Shown piece by piece: positions 45,815 through 54,460 of a stretch of 64,000 bases of DNA. The number at the start of each line of letters is the position of its first letter. Position 1 is the stretch's first letter. The position numbers were made by a program, and so were the translations under genes. The stretch spans positions 124,001-188,000 of the forward strand of contig JAJZES010000005.1 in the NCBI GenBank assembly GCA_021845985.1, given 5' to 3'. The notes beneath the pieces are model-generated. The model worked only from the letters and a program-made list of their open reading frames with translations. It did no database searches and had not been told where the DNA came from. Source of the stretch: Pseudomonadota bacterium (GTDB lineage Bacteria; Pseudomonadota; Alphaproteobacteria; Acetobacterales; Acetobacteraceae).

Positions 45815-46788
45815 TTATGGCAGATGCGGTCTTTGAACTGCGCGAAATCGGCGGCGGTGATCAGGTCGGGGCTGACATAGGTGACGCCGGGCAATGGCGT
45901 GCCATCCTTGATCGAGCGGGTCAGCAACGCCACCGCGGTAGCGCCCTCCTTGCCGGAATCGATCCACATGGTGCCGCGGAAGCCGGTCGGATTGCCGCTG
46001 CCGAAGGCGTCGCAGGCACGGCTGCCGTCGATGCCGACGCCGATCACCTGTTCCGGCTTCATCCCGGCGTTCTCGGTCGCGCGCACCGCGCCGAGCACGC
46101 CATCGTCATTGCAGGAATAGAAAATCCAGTGCTGCGCTTCAGGATGGGCGGTCAGCGTGGTGGTTACCGCGTCGATCGCGCTGTTCATGGTGTTGTCGTA
46201 GGGAATGCGCACGATGTGGGATTTGTCGAACCCCGGCACCGCTTCCAGGAACGCCGCCTCGGCGCCGCGGTTGCGCTGCATGCAGGTGTCGGCCTTGCGG
46301 TCCTCGATGCTGGCGAGCCGCACGTCGGCGAGCTTGTCCCAGCCCATCTGCTGATAGAGCGCGGCGTCTTCCGCACCCACCTGCCGGCCGATATTGGTCG
46401 CGTTCATGCCGATATACGGCACCATCTTCTTGTCGGCGGTATAGATATCGTCATCGACGGCGATCAGCAGGATGTTGGCTTTCGCCGCCTTCTCCGCCAC
46501 CACCGGACCGAGCGCGCGATCCGGCACGACGATGGCGATACCTTTGACGCCATCGCCGACCATCGTGTCGAACGTGGTCAGTGTCAGGTCGGCGTTGAAC
46601 TGCACATCCTGCGTCGAAATGCCAACATTAAGCTTCTTGGCCTCGGCCTTGGCGCCGGCGACCTCGGCGACGAACCACGGATGCTCGCCCATCTTGTTGA
46701 TGTAGCCGAGCTTGATGTCGTCCGCCTGGGCTGCCGACAGCGCCAGTGCAGCGATGCCGATGCCCGCTGCCAGCGTCCTGATGGTCAT
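45811..46788 (-). CDS. AraF-like periplasmic sugar-binding protein
   Basis: A 325-residue protein with signal peptide MTIRTLAAGIGIAALALSAAQA. The mature part resembles the L-arabinose-binding protein AraF (also binds D-galactose and D-fucose): IKLGYINKMGEHPWFVAE, IAIVVPDRALGPVVAEKA, LIAVDDDIYTADKK, HWIFYSCNDDGVLGAVRATENAG and VIGVGIDGSRACD. AraF-type ligands would suit the oxidative galactose/arabinose enzymes encoded next door. First gene of the importer, 44 bases after the SDR gene, so probably in the same transcript as the dehydratase and SDR. Confidence 0.9.
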   Translation of the reverse strand: MTIRTLAAGIGIAALALSAAQADDIKLGYINKMGEHPWFVAEVAGAKAEAKKLNVGISTQDVQFNADLTLTTFDTMVGDGVKGIAIVVPDRALGPVVAEKAAKANILLIAVDDDIYTADKKMVPYIGMNATNIGRQVGAEDAALYQQMGWDKLADVRLASIEDRKADTCMQRNRGAEAAFLEAVPGFDKSHIVRIPYDNTMNSAIDAVTTTLTAHPEAQHWIFYSCNDDGVLGAVRATENAGMKPEQVIGVGIDGSRACDAFGSGNPTGFRGTMWIDSGKEGATAVALLTRSIKDGTPLPGVTYVSPDLITAADFAQFKDRICHK

Positions 46789-46832
46789 GCGATGGTTTCC
46801 CCCTGTTGCCGCCGGCCTCGGATATGGGCCGG

Positions 46833-47594
46833 TCAGTCGTGGTAGAGTACGGACCGCCCGCCATCGATCACGATGCAGGCGGCGTTGATGAACGGCGCTT
46901 CGTCGGAGGCCAGAAACACGGCGGTCATCGCCACTTCCTGCGGCCGGCCGATGCGCCGGGGCGGATGCAGGTCGCAGATGCGCTGCCGCTCGACCGCCGG
47001 ATCGGCAAAACTGGCCCAGTAATCGACGGCGATCTGGGTTTCGATGTAGCCGGGCGCGATGGCGTTGACGCGGATGTTGCGCGCGGCATATTCGATGCCG
47101 AGCGCCCGCGTCAGGCCGAGCAGCCCGTGCTTGACAACCGGATAGGGAAAGCAGCCGGGAATGATGGAAAACGCATGGCTCGAGGCGATGTTGACGATCG
47201 CGCCACCGCCGGCATGCAGCAGCTCCGGCAGCGCCGCCTTCGCCATTTGCCAGGCGCCGTCGAGATCAACCGCGAAGCAGCGCCGCCATTCGTCGTCGCT
47301 GGTGGCGAGCGGTTCGTGAAACACGTTGATGCCGGCATTGTTGACCAGCACATCGAGGCGGCCGAACCGGGTGCATGCGGCGGCAACGGCACGCCCGGCG
47401 GCGCCGGGTTCGGCCACGTCGCAGGCGACGAACAGCCCGCCGATGGCGTCGGCCACCGCCTGTCCGCTGGCGGCGTCACGCTCGGCGATGACCACCGCCG
47501 CCCCCTCCTGCGCGAAGGCCCGCGCAATCGCCTCGCCGATGCCGCGGCCGGCGCCGGTCACCAGTGCGACCTTGCCGTCGAGACGTCCCGCCAT
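46833..47594 (-). CDS. SDR-family sugar 1-dehydrogenase-like oxidoreductase
   Basis: A 253-residue classical short-chain dehydrogenase: VTGAGRGIGEAIA (nucleotide site), VLVNNAGIN, INIAS-type Ser (VNIASSHAF) and YPVVKHG (Tyr-x-x-x-Lys), then IRVNAIAPGYIETQI. The body is close to dehydrogenases that oxidise galactose, fucose, rhamnose or arabinose at C1 to the lactone. ATG 47594 chosen; GTG 47603 overlapping the dehydratase stop is possible. With the lactonase at 48994-49866 and the dehydratase it completes three steps of an oxidative aldose pathway. Confidence 0.88.
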   Translation of the reverse strand: MAGRLDGKVALVTGAGRGIGEAIARAFAQEGAAVVIAERDAASGQAVADAIGGLFVACDVAEPGAAGRAVAAACTRFGRLDVLVNNAGINVFHEPLATSDDEWRRCFAVDLDGAWQMAKAALPELLHAGGGAIVNIASSHAFSIIPGCFPYPVVKHGLLGLTRALGIEYAARNIRVNAIAPGYIETQIAVDYWASFADPAVERQRICDLHPPRRIGRPQEVAMTAVFLASDEAPFINAACIVIDGGRSVLYHD

Positions 47595-47599
47595 GCGCG

Positions 47600-48772
47600 T
47601 CACCAGTCCACGATCGTGCCGTCATCGAGCACGGCGTTGCGCGTGTGGATGATTTCCGGCGCATAGGGATGGCTGGCGCAGGCGGCTTCATCGACTTCGA
47701 TGCCAAGACCCGGTGCCTCGGGGATCTGCCAGAATCCGTCCACCAGCCGTATCGGGCCGCGCACCACCTCGAAATACCACGGCACCGCGCCGACCATTTC
47801 CTCCTGGATGACGTGGTTCGGCGTGGCCACGGCGAAGTGCAGCGCGGCAACGCCGGCGATCGGGCCAAGCGGATTATGCGGCGCCACGCCGACCGACACC
47901 GCCTCGGCCATCGCCGCGATTTTCTTCGCTTCCGACAGGCCGCCACAATGACAGATGTCCGGCTGGATGATGTCCACCGCGCGCGCCTGCAGCAGATCGG
48001 CGAACTCGCCACGCTCGACCAGCCGTTCGCCGGTCGCCAGCGGCACCGTCGTCTTGTCGGCAACGGCGCGCAGGCTGGCGAGTTCGCCGGGCGGGACCGG
48101 CTCTTCGACGAACATCGGCCGGCCGGGCGCGAGCGCCGCGATATAGGCCAGCGCCGCGGCGGCGCTGGCCGGGCGGCCATGGAAATCGACCATGATCTCG
48201 ACCGCCGGGCCGACTGCGTCGCGCAGCGCCGCCATCATGCGGGCGACCTTGTCCACCTCCGGCAGCGGCGCGTGGTAATGCGTGTAGGGGATGAACACCG
48301 CCTTGAAGGCGCGGTAGCCCTTGGCCATCACTTCATGCGCCCGCGCCACAAGCGGCGCGGCGTCCATCGTCTCATAAACCGCGCGCATGTCGCCGAGGCC
48401 GAGATGCGTATAGACCCGCACCTTGTCGCGCACCTTGCCGCCGAGCAGGCGCCACACCGGCACGCCGAGCGACTTGCCGAGAATGTCCCACAGCGCCACT
48501 TCGATGCCGGAGACGGCGCTCATGCCGATCGCGCCGAGCCGCCAGAACGAGTGTTTGCGCATCACCCGCACCGCCTGTTCGATGTCGCGCGGGTCGCGGC
48601 CGATCAGCAGCGGCGTCAGATCCTCGACGGCACCGACGACGCTCCTGGTTTTCCATTCGAGCGTCGCCTCGCCCCAGCCGACAAGGCCGGGTTCACTCGT
48701 CTCGACGCACACGAACACCCAGTTGCGCATTTCGGCGTGGACGATGCGGGTGGTGATGGCGGTGATGCGCAA
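47600..48772 (-). CDS. Enolase-superfamily sugar-acid dehydratase, galactonate dehydratase-like
   Basis: A 390-residue member of the mandelate racemase/enolase family, starting at TTG 48772 (AGGGGAA upstream; family N-terminus RITAITTRIVHAEM). Metal and catalytic elements: VDFHGRP (Asp ligand and His acid), FVEEPVP, ATGERLVERGEF (Glu ligand) and VAPHNPLGPIAGVAA (His base). The paired DFHGR and APH motifs and the end W are as in D-galactonate dehydratase DgoD. It should dehydrate an aldonate to 2-keto-3-deoxy-aldonate. Arabinonate or fuconate are alternatives. First gene of the minus-strand cluster and divergent from the lactonase. Confidence 0.88.
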   Translation of the reverse strand: MRITAITTRIVHAEMRNWVFVCVETSEPGLVGWGEATLEWKTRSVVGAVEDLTPLLIGRDPRDIEQAVRVMRKHSFWRLGAIGMSAVSGIEVALWDILGKSLGVPVWRLLGGKVRDKVRVYTHLGLGDMRAVYETMDAAPLVARAHEVMAKGYRAFKAVFIPYTHYHAPLPEVDKVARMMAALRDAVGPAVEIMVDFHGRPASAAAALAYIAALAPGRPMFVEEPVPPGELASLRAVADKTTVPLATGERLVERGEFADLLQARAVDIIQPDICHCGGLSEAKKIAAMAEAVSVGVAPHNPLGPIAGVAALHFAVATPNHVIQEEMVGAVPWYFEVVRGPIRLVDGFWQIPEAPGLGIEVDEAACASHPYAPEIIHTRNAVLDDGTIVDW

Positions 48773-48858
48773 TTCCGTTCCCCTGGCGGCGCCGGCGCGA
48801 GCAATCGTCGTATCTAATGACCGCATTGCTGCGGCGGATAGCAACCAAATGCCCGGCT

Positions 48859-48875
48859 ATGCTGCATGGCAGCAT
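48859..48875. promoter_or_regulatory. 7-3-7 perfect palindrome between dehydratase and lactonase genes (candidate operator)
   Basis: ATGCTGC (48859-48865), ATG, GCAGCAT (48869-48875), in the middle of the 221 bases between the two divergent catabolic genes. A shared operator for the GntR-type regulator of the cluster is a reasonable guess, although the sequence is not the DgoR site known from E. coli. Confidence 0.4.
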
Positions 48876-48993
48876 GCGGGATACGTTCCTCCGCGCACCC
48901 AGCGGCTTGAAGACCGGGTGCATTCATCGTATGAGTGGAGCCGTATCATGTCGGCGAAGTCCCGGTCAAGGGAGCTTGCGGAGGAGCGTACGG

Positions 48994-49866
48994 ATGGCGG
49001 AAGTGCGGCTGATCGTGGACGTGCGCAACCGGCTCGGCGAAGTGCCGGTCTGGGATGTCGCCGAGCAGGCGCTTTACTGGGTGGACATCGAGGGCCGCCG
49101 GCTGCAGCGACTGGAGCACGCCAGCGGCGCCGTGACGCACTGGGACCTGCCGGAGCGCATCGGCAGTTTTGCCCTGCGCCGTGGCGGCGGGCTGGTGTGT
49201 GCGCTGGAATCCGGGTTGGCGTTCTTCGACCCGGCCACGGGGGCGATCGAGTGGATCGCCCGGCCGGAGGCGATGATCGGGCGCAACCGCTTCAACGACG
49301 GCAAATGCGATCGCGCCGGCCGGTTCTGGGCCGGCACCATGGACGACCGCATGAGCGAGCACACCGGCTCGCTGTTCCGTCTCGACCCCGACCGCAGCGT
49401 GCATCGGATGGACGGTGCCATCGGCATCGCCAACTCGCTGGCCTGGAGTCCCGACGACCGCCGGTTCTATTTCGCCGACACCATGGACGGCACGATCTAC
49501 GTCTACGACTTCGATCTGGCGGCCGGGACCATCGCCAACCGGCGCGTGTTCGTCACCACCCACGACCAGCCCGGCAATCCCGACGGCTCGACCATCGATG
49601 CCGAGGGCTGTCTGTGGAATGCGCAGTGGGATGGCTGGCGCCTGGTGCGCTACGCGCCGGACGGCGGCATCGACCGCGTCGTGCCGCTGCCGGTGCAGAA
49701 ACCCACCAGTTGCATGTTCGGCGGCCCCGATCTGGCAACGCTGTATGTCACCTCGGCGATCTGGGATCTGACGCCGGACGCCCTGACGGCGCAGCCCTGG
49801 GCGGGCGGCCTGCTCGCCGTCGATGTCGGCGTGCGCGGCCTGCCGGAGCCGCGCTTCGCCGGCTGA
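48994..49866 (+). CDS. SMP-30/gluconolactonase family lactonase
   Basis: A 290-residue six-bladed propeller enzyme. Metal ligands are visible: Glu16 (LGEVPVWD), Asn in NRFNDGKCDRAGRFWAGTMD, Asn in IANSLAWSPD and Asp in GNPDGSTIDAEGCLW. These enzymes hydrolyse sugar 1,4- or 1,5-lactones to aldonates. Ribosome binding site GGAGGAG precedes ATG 48994. Divergent from the dehydratase and one step before it in the proposed pathway. The 180 bases that follow to 50046 show no gene beyond a short frame of 54 codons from 49907 that I do not believe. Confidence 0.92.
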   Translation: MAEVRLIVDVRNRLGEVPVWDVAEQALYWVDIEGRRLQRLEHASGAVTHWDLPERIGSFALRRGGGLVCALESGLAFFDPATGAIEWIARPEAMIGRNRFNDGKCDRAGRFWAGTMDDRMSEHTGSLFRLDPDRSVHRMDGAIGIANSLAWSPDDRRFYFADTMDGTIYVYDFDLAAGTIANRRVFVTTHDQPGNPDGSTIDAEGCLWNAQWDGWRLVRYAPDGGIDRVVPLPVQKPTSCMFGGPDLATLYVTSAIWDLTPDALTAQPWAGGLLAVDVGVRGLPEPRFAG

Positions 49867-50046
49867 ACAGCGCGGTCGGACGGGCGCCGATGGTGAGGCG
49901 GTCGGGATGAGCAAGGGTGCCGACAAGGCGCTGGTCGCCGGCTTGCCCGACTGGACCACCGGCCTCATCCGATCGCCAGATTCACCGGCCGGGCGGGTGG
50001 TCGCATCTTCGCAGGAACAGGCCGCCGGCCTGACGGCGATCGGCCG

Positions 50047-51123
50047 TCACAGCTTTTTTCCGCCAGGGTAAGCCGCACGGCCGCGCAGCAGGCGCTTGGC
50101 AACGCGCAGCGGTTTGCTCAGCCGCCAGGAGGTTGACGCGTACACGGCGGCCAGTTCACGGCCAAGCCGCTCGACCTCCGCCGCCTCGGCGCTCTGCGGC
50201 GGCGGGAGCGGCTGTGGCGCAACGCCTGCGGCAGCTTCGGCCGGGCGTGACAGAACATAGGCGCGGGCCCGTCCGCAGCCTGGGAACGGGTGCAACACGG
50301 CCGTCCATCCGGCCCGTCGTGCCGCCTCGACAAAGAAGTCGTGGGTGAAGCCCAGCTCCATCCAGCCGTAGCGTTGGATACAGAACACCGACAGCGCATC
50401 CAACCGCGGTCCCCAGGGAAACGGCACCGACGGCACGGCGGCAGGAACGATCGGTTCGCCGCACAGGATGATGCGCCCGCCGGGCTTTAGCCGGTGGTGC
50501 AGCCGCCGCAGCAGCGCCGCGAAGTCGAAGGCATGATGGAAAGCCTCGAAGAACAGGATGCGGTCGAAGCTGTCGCCGGCAAAGCCTTCGCCAAACACCG
50601 CCTGCGCCACCGGCACATCCAGCCCCATCGCGGCCGCCTGATGGGTGATCAGACGGCCGACCGCCGGATCGATGTCCACGCCACAGGCGCGCATGCCCAT
50701 GCGGGCCAGCATGAGCAGAAGCTGCCCGCTGCCAGGGCCGTATTCCAGCACCGAGGCGCCGGCCGACACCTCCAGCAGTTGCAGGATATGCGCCCAACTG
50801 AGCAGATGCTCGGCGACCAGCGCGGAATCCTGGAAGCTCCACGGCGTTGCGCCGAGCCAGGCCTCGGCCGGCGCCGGCATGGCGGAGGCTTCGTCCCGCT
50901 CGGCGACATAGCCGTCCCGCGAGTCGGCCCGAAGCTCCAGATAGAGTGCCAGCGCCGCCGCCCGGTATTCGGCCGAGAACGGGTCCATCGCCGCTAAAGC
51001 CGCCGCCATCGGGTGATGCAGCGTCACCGTGGTCAGGCGCTGGAACTCGGCCGCATTCGGTATGCCCTGCCCGATTGCCGTGAGCGCCGCGTGGAACGCC
51101 TCGGCGGAGCCGGGGTCAGTCAT
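50047..51123 (-). CDS. SAM-dependent methyltransferase with glycan-enzyme type C-terminal tail
   Basis: A 358-residue protein. The class I methyltransferase core has motif I VLEYGPGSGQLLLMLARMG, then GVDIDPAVGRL, FDRILFFEAFHHAFDF and LKPGGRIILCGEPIV. The C-terminus, LGRELAAVYASTSWRLSKPLRVAKRLL, is the coiled tail often seen on glycosyl- and methyltransferases of surface polysaccharide clusters. It probably methylates a sugar or lipid intermediate. The ATG at 51123 is preferred; the frame is open back to 51297 without a clear better start. A 243-base gap separates it from the GT2 gene of the coupled operon upstream. Confidence 0.82.
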   Translation of the reverse strand: MTDPGSAEAFHAALTAIGQGIPNAAEFQRLTTVTLHHPMAAALAAMDPFSAEYRAAALALYLELRADSRDGYVAERDEASAMPAPAEAWLGATPWSFQDSALVAEHLLSWAHILQLLEVSAGASVLEYGPGSGQLLLMLARMGMRACGVDIDPAVGRLITHQAAAMGLDVPVAQAVFGEGFAGDSFDRILFFEAFHHAFDFAALLRRLHHRLKPGGRIILCGEPIVPAAVPSVPFPWGPRLDALSVFCIQRYGWMELGFTHDFFVEAARRAGWTAVLHPFPGCGRARAYVLSRPAEAAAGVAPQPLPPPQSAEAAEVERLGRELAAVYASTSWRLSKPLRVAKRLLRGRAAYPGGKKL

Positions 51124-51366
51124 GGCGCCCCCGTCCGGCTCGCGCTGCCCAGATCCGATGTTGCGAAACGCTGGCCACACCGTCACCTTGCGGCGGTTCC
51201 GCTTTGCGTTGAGCCGGACAGTGATCTCGGCAAATCCGGCGAACCGGCCCGGCGACAGGAAGGAGTTCCACCGAAGCGGCTCTACCGTGTGGCGCATCTG
51301 ATGGCAAGGCGGCGCAACGCCCTGAACCGCCGCCGTTGCGATGCATCGGACTGATGCGGCGCGGCT

Positions 51367-52074
51367 TCACAGCGGCCGCGGCGACAGCGCCACGCGCAGG
51401 AACGTGGCGCCGATCCACCAGCCCGCGCGCAGCGAGCCGCGCAGCGAGCCGGCGACTTTCGAGGTGCCGCCGCTGCGCCGCCGGTACGGCAAAGGGATCT
51501 CCTGGATGCGCAGCCCGGCGCGGGCCGCCTGCATCTGCATCTCGATGTTCCAGCCATAGGTCATCTCGCGCAGCCGCAGCCGGTCCAGCGCGTCGCGGCG
51601 GATCGCCCGGAAGGCGCCCATGTCGCTGTAGCGCACCCCGGTCAGCACGCCGATCGCCGCGCCGAACAGACGCCCGGCCAGCACCTGATGCCAGCTCATC
51701 GCGCCCGTCTCGCGCACCCCGCGCACCCGCGAGCCGATGACGAAATCATGGGTGCCGGCCAGGATCGGCGCCACCAGCAGCGGCATCAGGTCGGCCCGGT
51801 CGCTGCCGTCGCCGTCCATGAACACGATGACGCCGCACGCCGCCGAGGCCGCCGCGGCGCCGGCCGCGCAGGCCCGCCCGTAGCCGCGCGTCGGCGTGAC
51901 GACAACGCGGGCGCCGGCAGCGGCGGCCAGCGTTGCGGTGCCATCGCCGCTGGCGCTGTCGGCGACGATGATCTCGCTGGCGACGGCCGGCGGAATCTCG
52001 CGCAGCACGCCGACGATCGCGGCCGCCTCGTTCAGCGTCGGGATCACCACGGCAACGCCGGACGGCCGGCTCAT
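51367..52074 (-). CDS. Glycosyltransferase family 2 (dolichyl/polyprenyl-phosphate sugar synthase-like)
   Basis: A 235-residue GT-A enzyme: VVIPTLNEAAAIVGVL at the N-terminus, FMDGDGSDRADLM (the DxD-type site), then GSRVRGVRETGAM and YSDMGAFRAIRRDAL with YGWNIEMQMQA. This is the layout of enzymes that load glucose or mannose onto polyprenyl phosphate, or transfer it further. No clear membrane spans. Its ATG shares one base with the stop of the radical SAM gene (TGATG). Confidence 0.88.
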   Translation of the reverse strand: MSRPSGVAVVIPTLNEAAAIVGVLREIPPAVASEIIVADSASGDGTATLAAAAGARVVVTPTRGYGRACAAGAAAASAACGVIVFMDGDGSDRADLMPLLVAPILAGTHDFVIGSRVRGVRETGAMSWHQVLAGRLFGAAIGVLTGVRYSDMGAFRAIRRDALDRLRLREMTYGWNIEMQMQAARAGLRIQEIPLPYRRRSGGTSKVAGSLRGSLRAGWWIGATFLRVALSPRPL

Positions 52075-53126
52075 CACAGGCTCCAGCGCAGGCCGCAGTT
52101 CTGGCACGCCGGCCACGGCGCATCGCTGAGCAATGTGCGGCGCAGATCCTGATAGGCCGGGCCGTTCCAGATCTCGCGCAGGCTCTGCTGGGTGGCGTCG
52201 CCCAGCGTGTAGCCGGCGTAGCCGCGCGCCGAGAACGGCGCGATGCAGCACGGCAGGGCGCGGCCATGCGCGGTGAAATACATCAGCGACCACGGCCGCC
52301 GGCAGGCCGACCAGGGCTGCGCCTCGTCCTGCTGCTGCAGGCTCAGCCCCGGCTCGGTGGCGCCCGAGGCATCGAGCCGGATGCCGAGTTCGCCGGCAAG
52401 GCTGCGCGCCGTGGTCAGCGCCGCCTCCTGCTCCTCGCGCCGCCGCTCGAACAGCGAGCTGTCGGGCCGGGCGAGGCCGCGGCCGGCATCGTCGAACACC
52501 AGCCGCTGCAAATAGACCTCGCGCACGCCGAGGCGCGCGGCAAGGCGGACGAAGTCGGGCAGTTGCGCGATGGTCTCCTGCAACCCGGTCAGCCACAGCG
52601 ACACGCGCGGCGCCGTGGCGCCAATCTCGCGCTGCAGCGCGGTGAAGGCGCCGACATTGCGCACGATGCGGTCGAACATGTCGCGCCCGCGCACCTGCAG
52701 GAAGCCGGCGGCGTCGGCGGCGTCGAGCGAGATGCGCAGCTCATCAAGGCCGGTCTCGATCAGCGGGCGGCGCCGGGCCGGCGTCAGCAGGGTGCCGTTG
52801 GTGTTGAACAGCACATAGATGTTACGGTCCTTGAGGTAGCGGATCATGCGCGGCAGCGCGCGCACCAGCATCGGCTCGCCGACCCCGTGCAGCACCACAC
52901 GGGCGACATCGGGCACCTGATCGACGATGCCGGCGAACAACTCCCAGCTCATATCGGCCGGCGGCTCCAGCGCCTCGAACGTGCGCGGGCAGGTCTCGCA
53001 CAGCAGGTTGCAGCGGTTGGTGACTTCCAGATAGAGGCAGACCGGCGGCGCGGCGGCGCGGTGGTCACGCTCCGCCCCGACGGCTTCGAAATAGCGGCGC
53101 GGATCGGTGGTGGTGGGCGCGGACAT
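52074..53126 (-). CDS. Radical SAM/SPASM protein
   Basis: A 350-residue protein. The radical SAM cluster motif is Cys39-x3-Cys43-x2-Cys46 (TNRCNLLCETCPRTF), followed by VVLHGVGEPMLV and FNTNGTLLT. The C-terminal SPASM-like region has CRRPW, ALPCCIAPF and CQNCGL, able to hold extra Fe-S clusters. Such proteins oxidise or crosslink peptides or modify small metabolites. No peptide precursor gene is seen nearby, and the glycosyltransferase neighbours suggest a sugar or lipid substrate. AAGGAG lies 6 bases before ATG 53126; the ATG overlaps the stop of the GT-C gene by one base. Confidence 0.9.
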   Translation of the reverse strand: MSAPTTTDPRRYFEAVGAERDHRAAAPPVCLYLEVTNRCNLLCETCPRTFEALEPPADMSWELFAGIVDQVPDVARVVLHGVGEPMLVRALPRMIRYLKDRNIYVLFNTNGTLLTPARRRPLIETGLDELRISLDAADAAGFLQVRGRDMFDRIVRNVGAFTALQREIGATAPRVSLWLTGLQETIAQLPDFVRLAARLGVREVYLQRLVFDDAGRGLARPDSSLFERRREEQEAALTTARSLAGELGIRLDASGATEPGLSLQQQDEAQPWSACRRPWSLMYFTAHGRALPCCIAPFSARGYAGYTLGDATQQSLREIWNGPAYQDLRRTLLSDAPWPACQNCGLRWSL

Positions 53127-54460
53127 CATCGACTCCTTGATGCGGGAGCGGGGACGTATGGCGCCTGCCGCCATGCCGCAGGCAGCAGCAGCAAGGCGAA
53201 AAACGGCGCATACAGCACCGCCGGCCAGAGCAGCTTTGCCCCGAACGGATCCTGATAGATGGTGAAGCTGAGCAGGGTGAGAACCAGCACCGGCCAACTG
53301 GGGGCGACGCAGGCAGGTGCCAGGAGCCAGGCGAAATACCACGCATAGTGCGGCGTCAGCAGCACCATCAGTACGCTGCCCAGCAGCAGCGCATCGCCCG
53401 CCACGCCGGCCGCCGTCACCGGCCGGGCCAGCATCCGCACCCCCAGCAGCGCGAGCACCGCCAGCCCGCCGGCCAGATAGGCGCGGCCGGCCCAGGGCGG
53501 CAGGCGGACCAATTGCGCAATCAGGTTGATGAAATAAATCCCGCGACCGCTGGTGATGCCTTCCTCGCCGGCGTAGCCCGGCAGGAACCCCAGCACATCG
53601 GCGCCGACACCGAGATAGGGCAGGTAGGCGGCGATCAGGGTCGCGACGAATGCCGCCGGCAGCTTCCACCCCAGGGCGCGCCCGGCACCCGAACCGCGCC
53701 AGATCGCCGGCAGCAGCACGCCCGGCAGCAGCTTGGCCAGCACCGCGCCGGCGAGGGCGATGCCGGCCAGCGCCTGCCGGTCGGCCGCCGCCGCCAGCAG
53801 CGCCAATGCGACGAACGCGATTGCCAGGGCATCGACATGGCCGTTGCCGGCGAATTCCCAGACCGGCAGCGGGTGCCACGCATAGACGAGAATCTGCGCC
53901 CGCGGCAGGCCGGCGCGGCCGAGCAGGGCCAGCAGCGCGCCGATCGCCACCAGTTCGGCGCCGACCATCGCCACCTTCACCGCCAGGACGCCCGAGGCAA
54001 GCCATTGGGTCAGGAAAAACAGCGCCTCCGCCGCCGGCGGATAGATGGTGCGCGCGGTGTCGGCGCGGTTGATGAACGGGAACACCGTCGCGTCGCGCAG
54101 CGCGGCGAGCGCCGGGTCGGCCGGCATGTAGCGATAGGGATTGATGCCAGCGACCTGCACCCTGCCGTCCCAGACATAACGGTTGATGTCGTTGGACAGG
54201 AAGGCCGGCCCCGGCAGCACGATGGCGCGCAGCAGCAGCGCCACGGCCAGCACCAGCCAGGTCGTGCGCGGCGTCGTCCCGCCGCGCAGCACCAGCCGCA
54301 CCGCCAGCAGATAGATCAGGCCGGCGACAAGGCACACCGCGACGAAGGCGATCCGCCGCCGGTCGGAGCCGATGCCGAGTTGGCCGGGCGCGTGGATCGC
54401 CGCCCCGCCAAGGGTCAGCGCCAGCAGCGCGGCGCCGAGCCAGGCGAGGCGACCTTGCAT
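53126..54460 (-). CDS. GT-C fold membrane mannosyltransferase-like protein (GT87/DUF2029-like)
   Basis: A 444-residue protein with about ten membrane spans. The first large periplasmic loop has SNDINRYVWDGRVQVAGINPYRYMPAD and FINRADTARTIYPPAAEALF, typical of polyprenol-phosphate-sugar-dependent mannosyl or glucosyl transferases, with the acidic pair in the loop as catalytic site. It would transfer a sugar from a lipid carrier at the outer face of the inner membrane; the GT2 next door may make that donor. One-base stop/start overlaps on both sides. Confidence 0.85.
   Translation of the reverse strand: MQGRLAWLGAALLALTLGGAAIHAPGQLGIGSDRRRIAFVAVCLVAGLIYLLAVRLVLRGGTTPRTTWLVLAVALLLRAIVLPGPAFLSNDINRYVWDGRVQVAGINPYRYMPADPALAALRDATVFPFINRADTARTIYPPAAEALFFLTQWLASGVLAVKVAMVGAELVAIGALLALLGRAGLPRAQILVYAWHPLPVWEFAGNGHVDALAIAFVALALLAAAADRQALAGIALAGAVLAKLLPGVLLPAIWRGSGAGRALGWKLPAAFVATLIAAYLPYLGVGADVLGFLPGYAGEEGITSGRGIYFINLIAQLVRLPPWAGRAYLAGGLAVLALLGVRMLARPVTAAGVAGDALLLGSVLMVLLTPHYAWYFAWLLAPACVAPSWPVLVLTLLSFTIYQDPFGAKLLWPAVLYAPFFALLLLPAAWRQAPYVPAPASRSR

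Noticed and set aside
49823-50071. 82-codon plus-strand frame after the lactonase
   Set aside because: Overlaps the ends of both neighbours, has no domain and only a weak start (49907).
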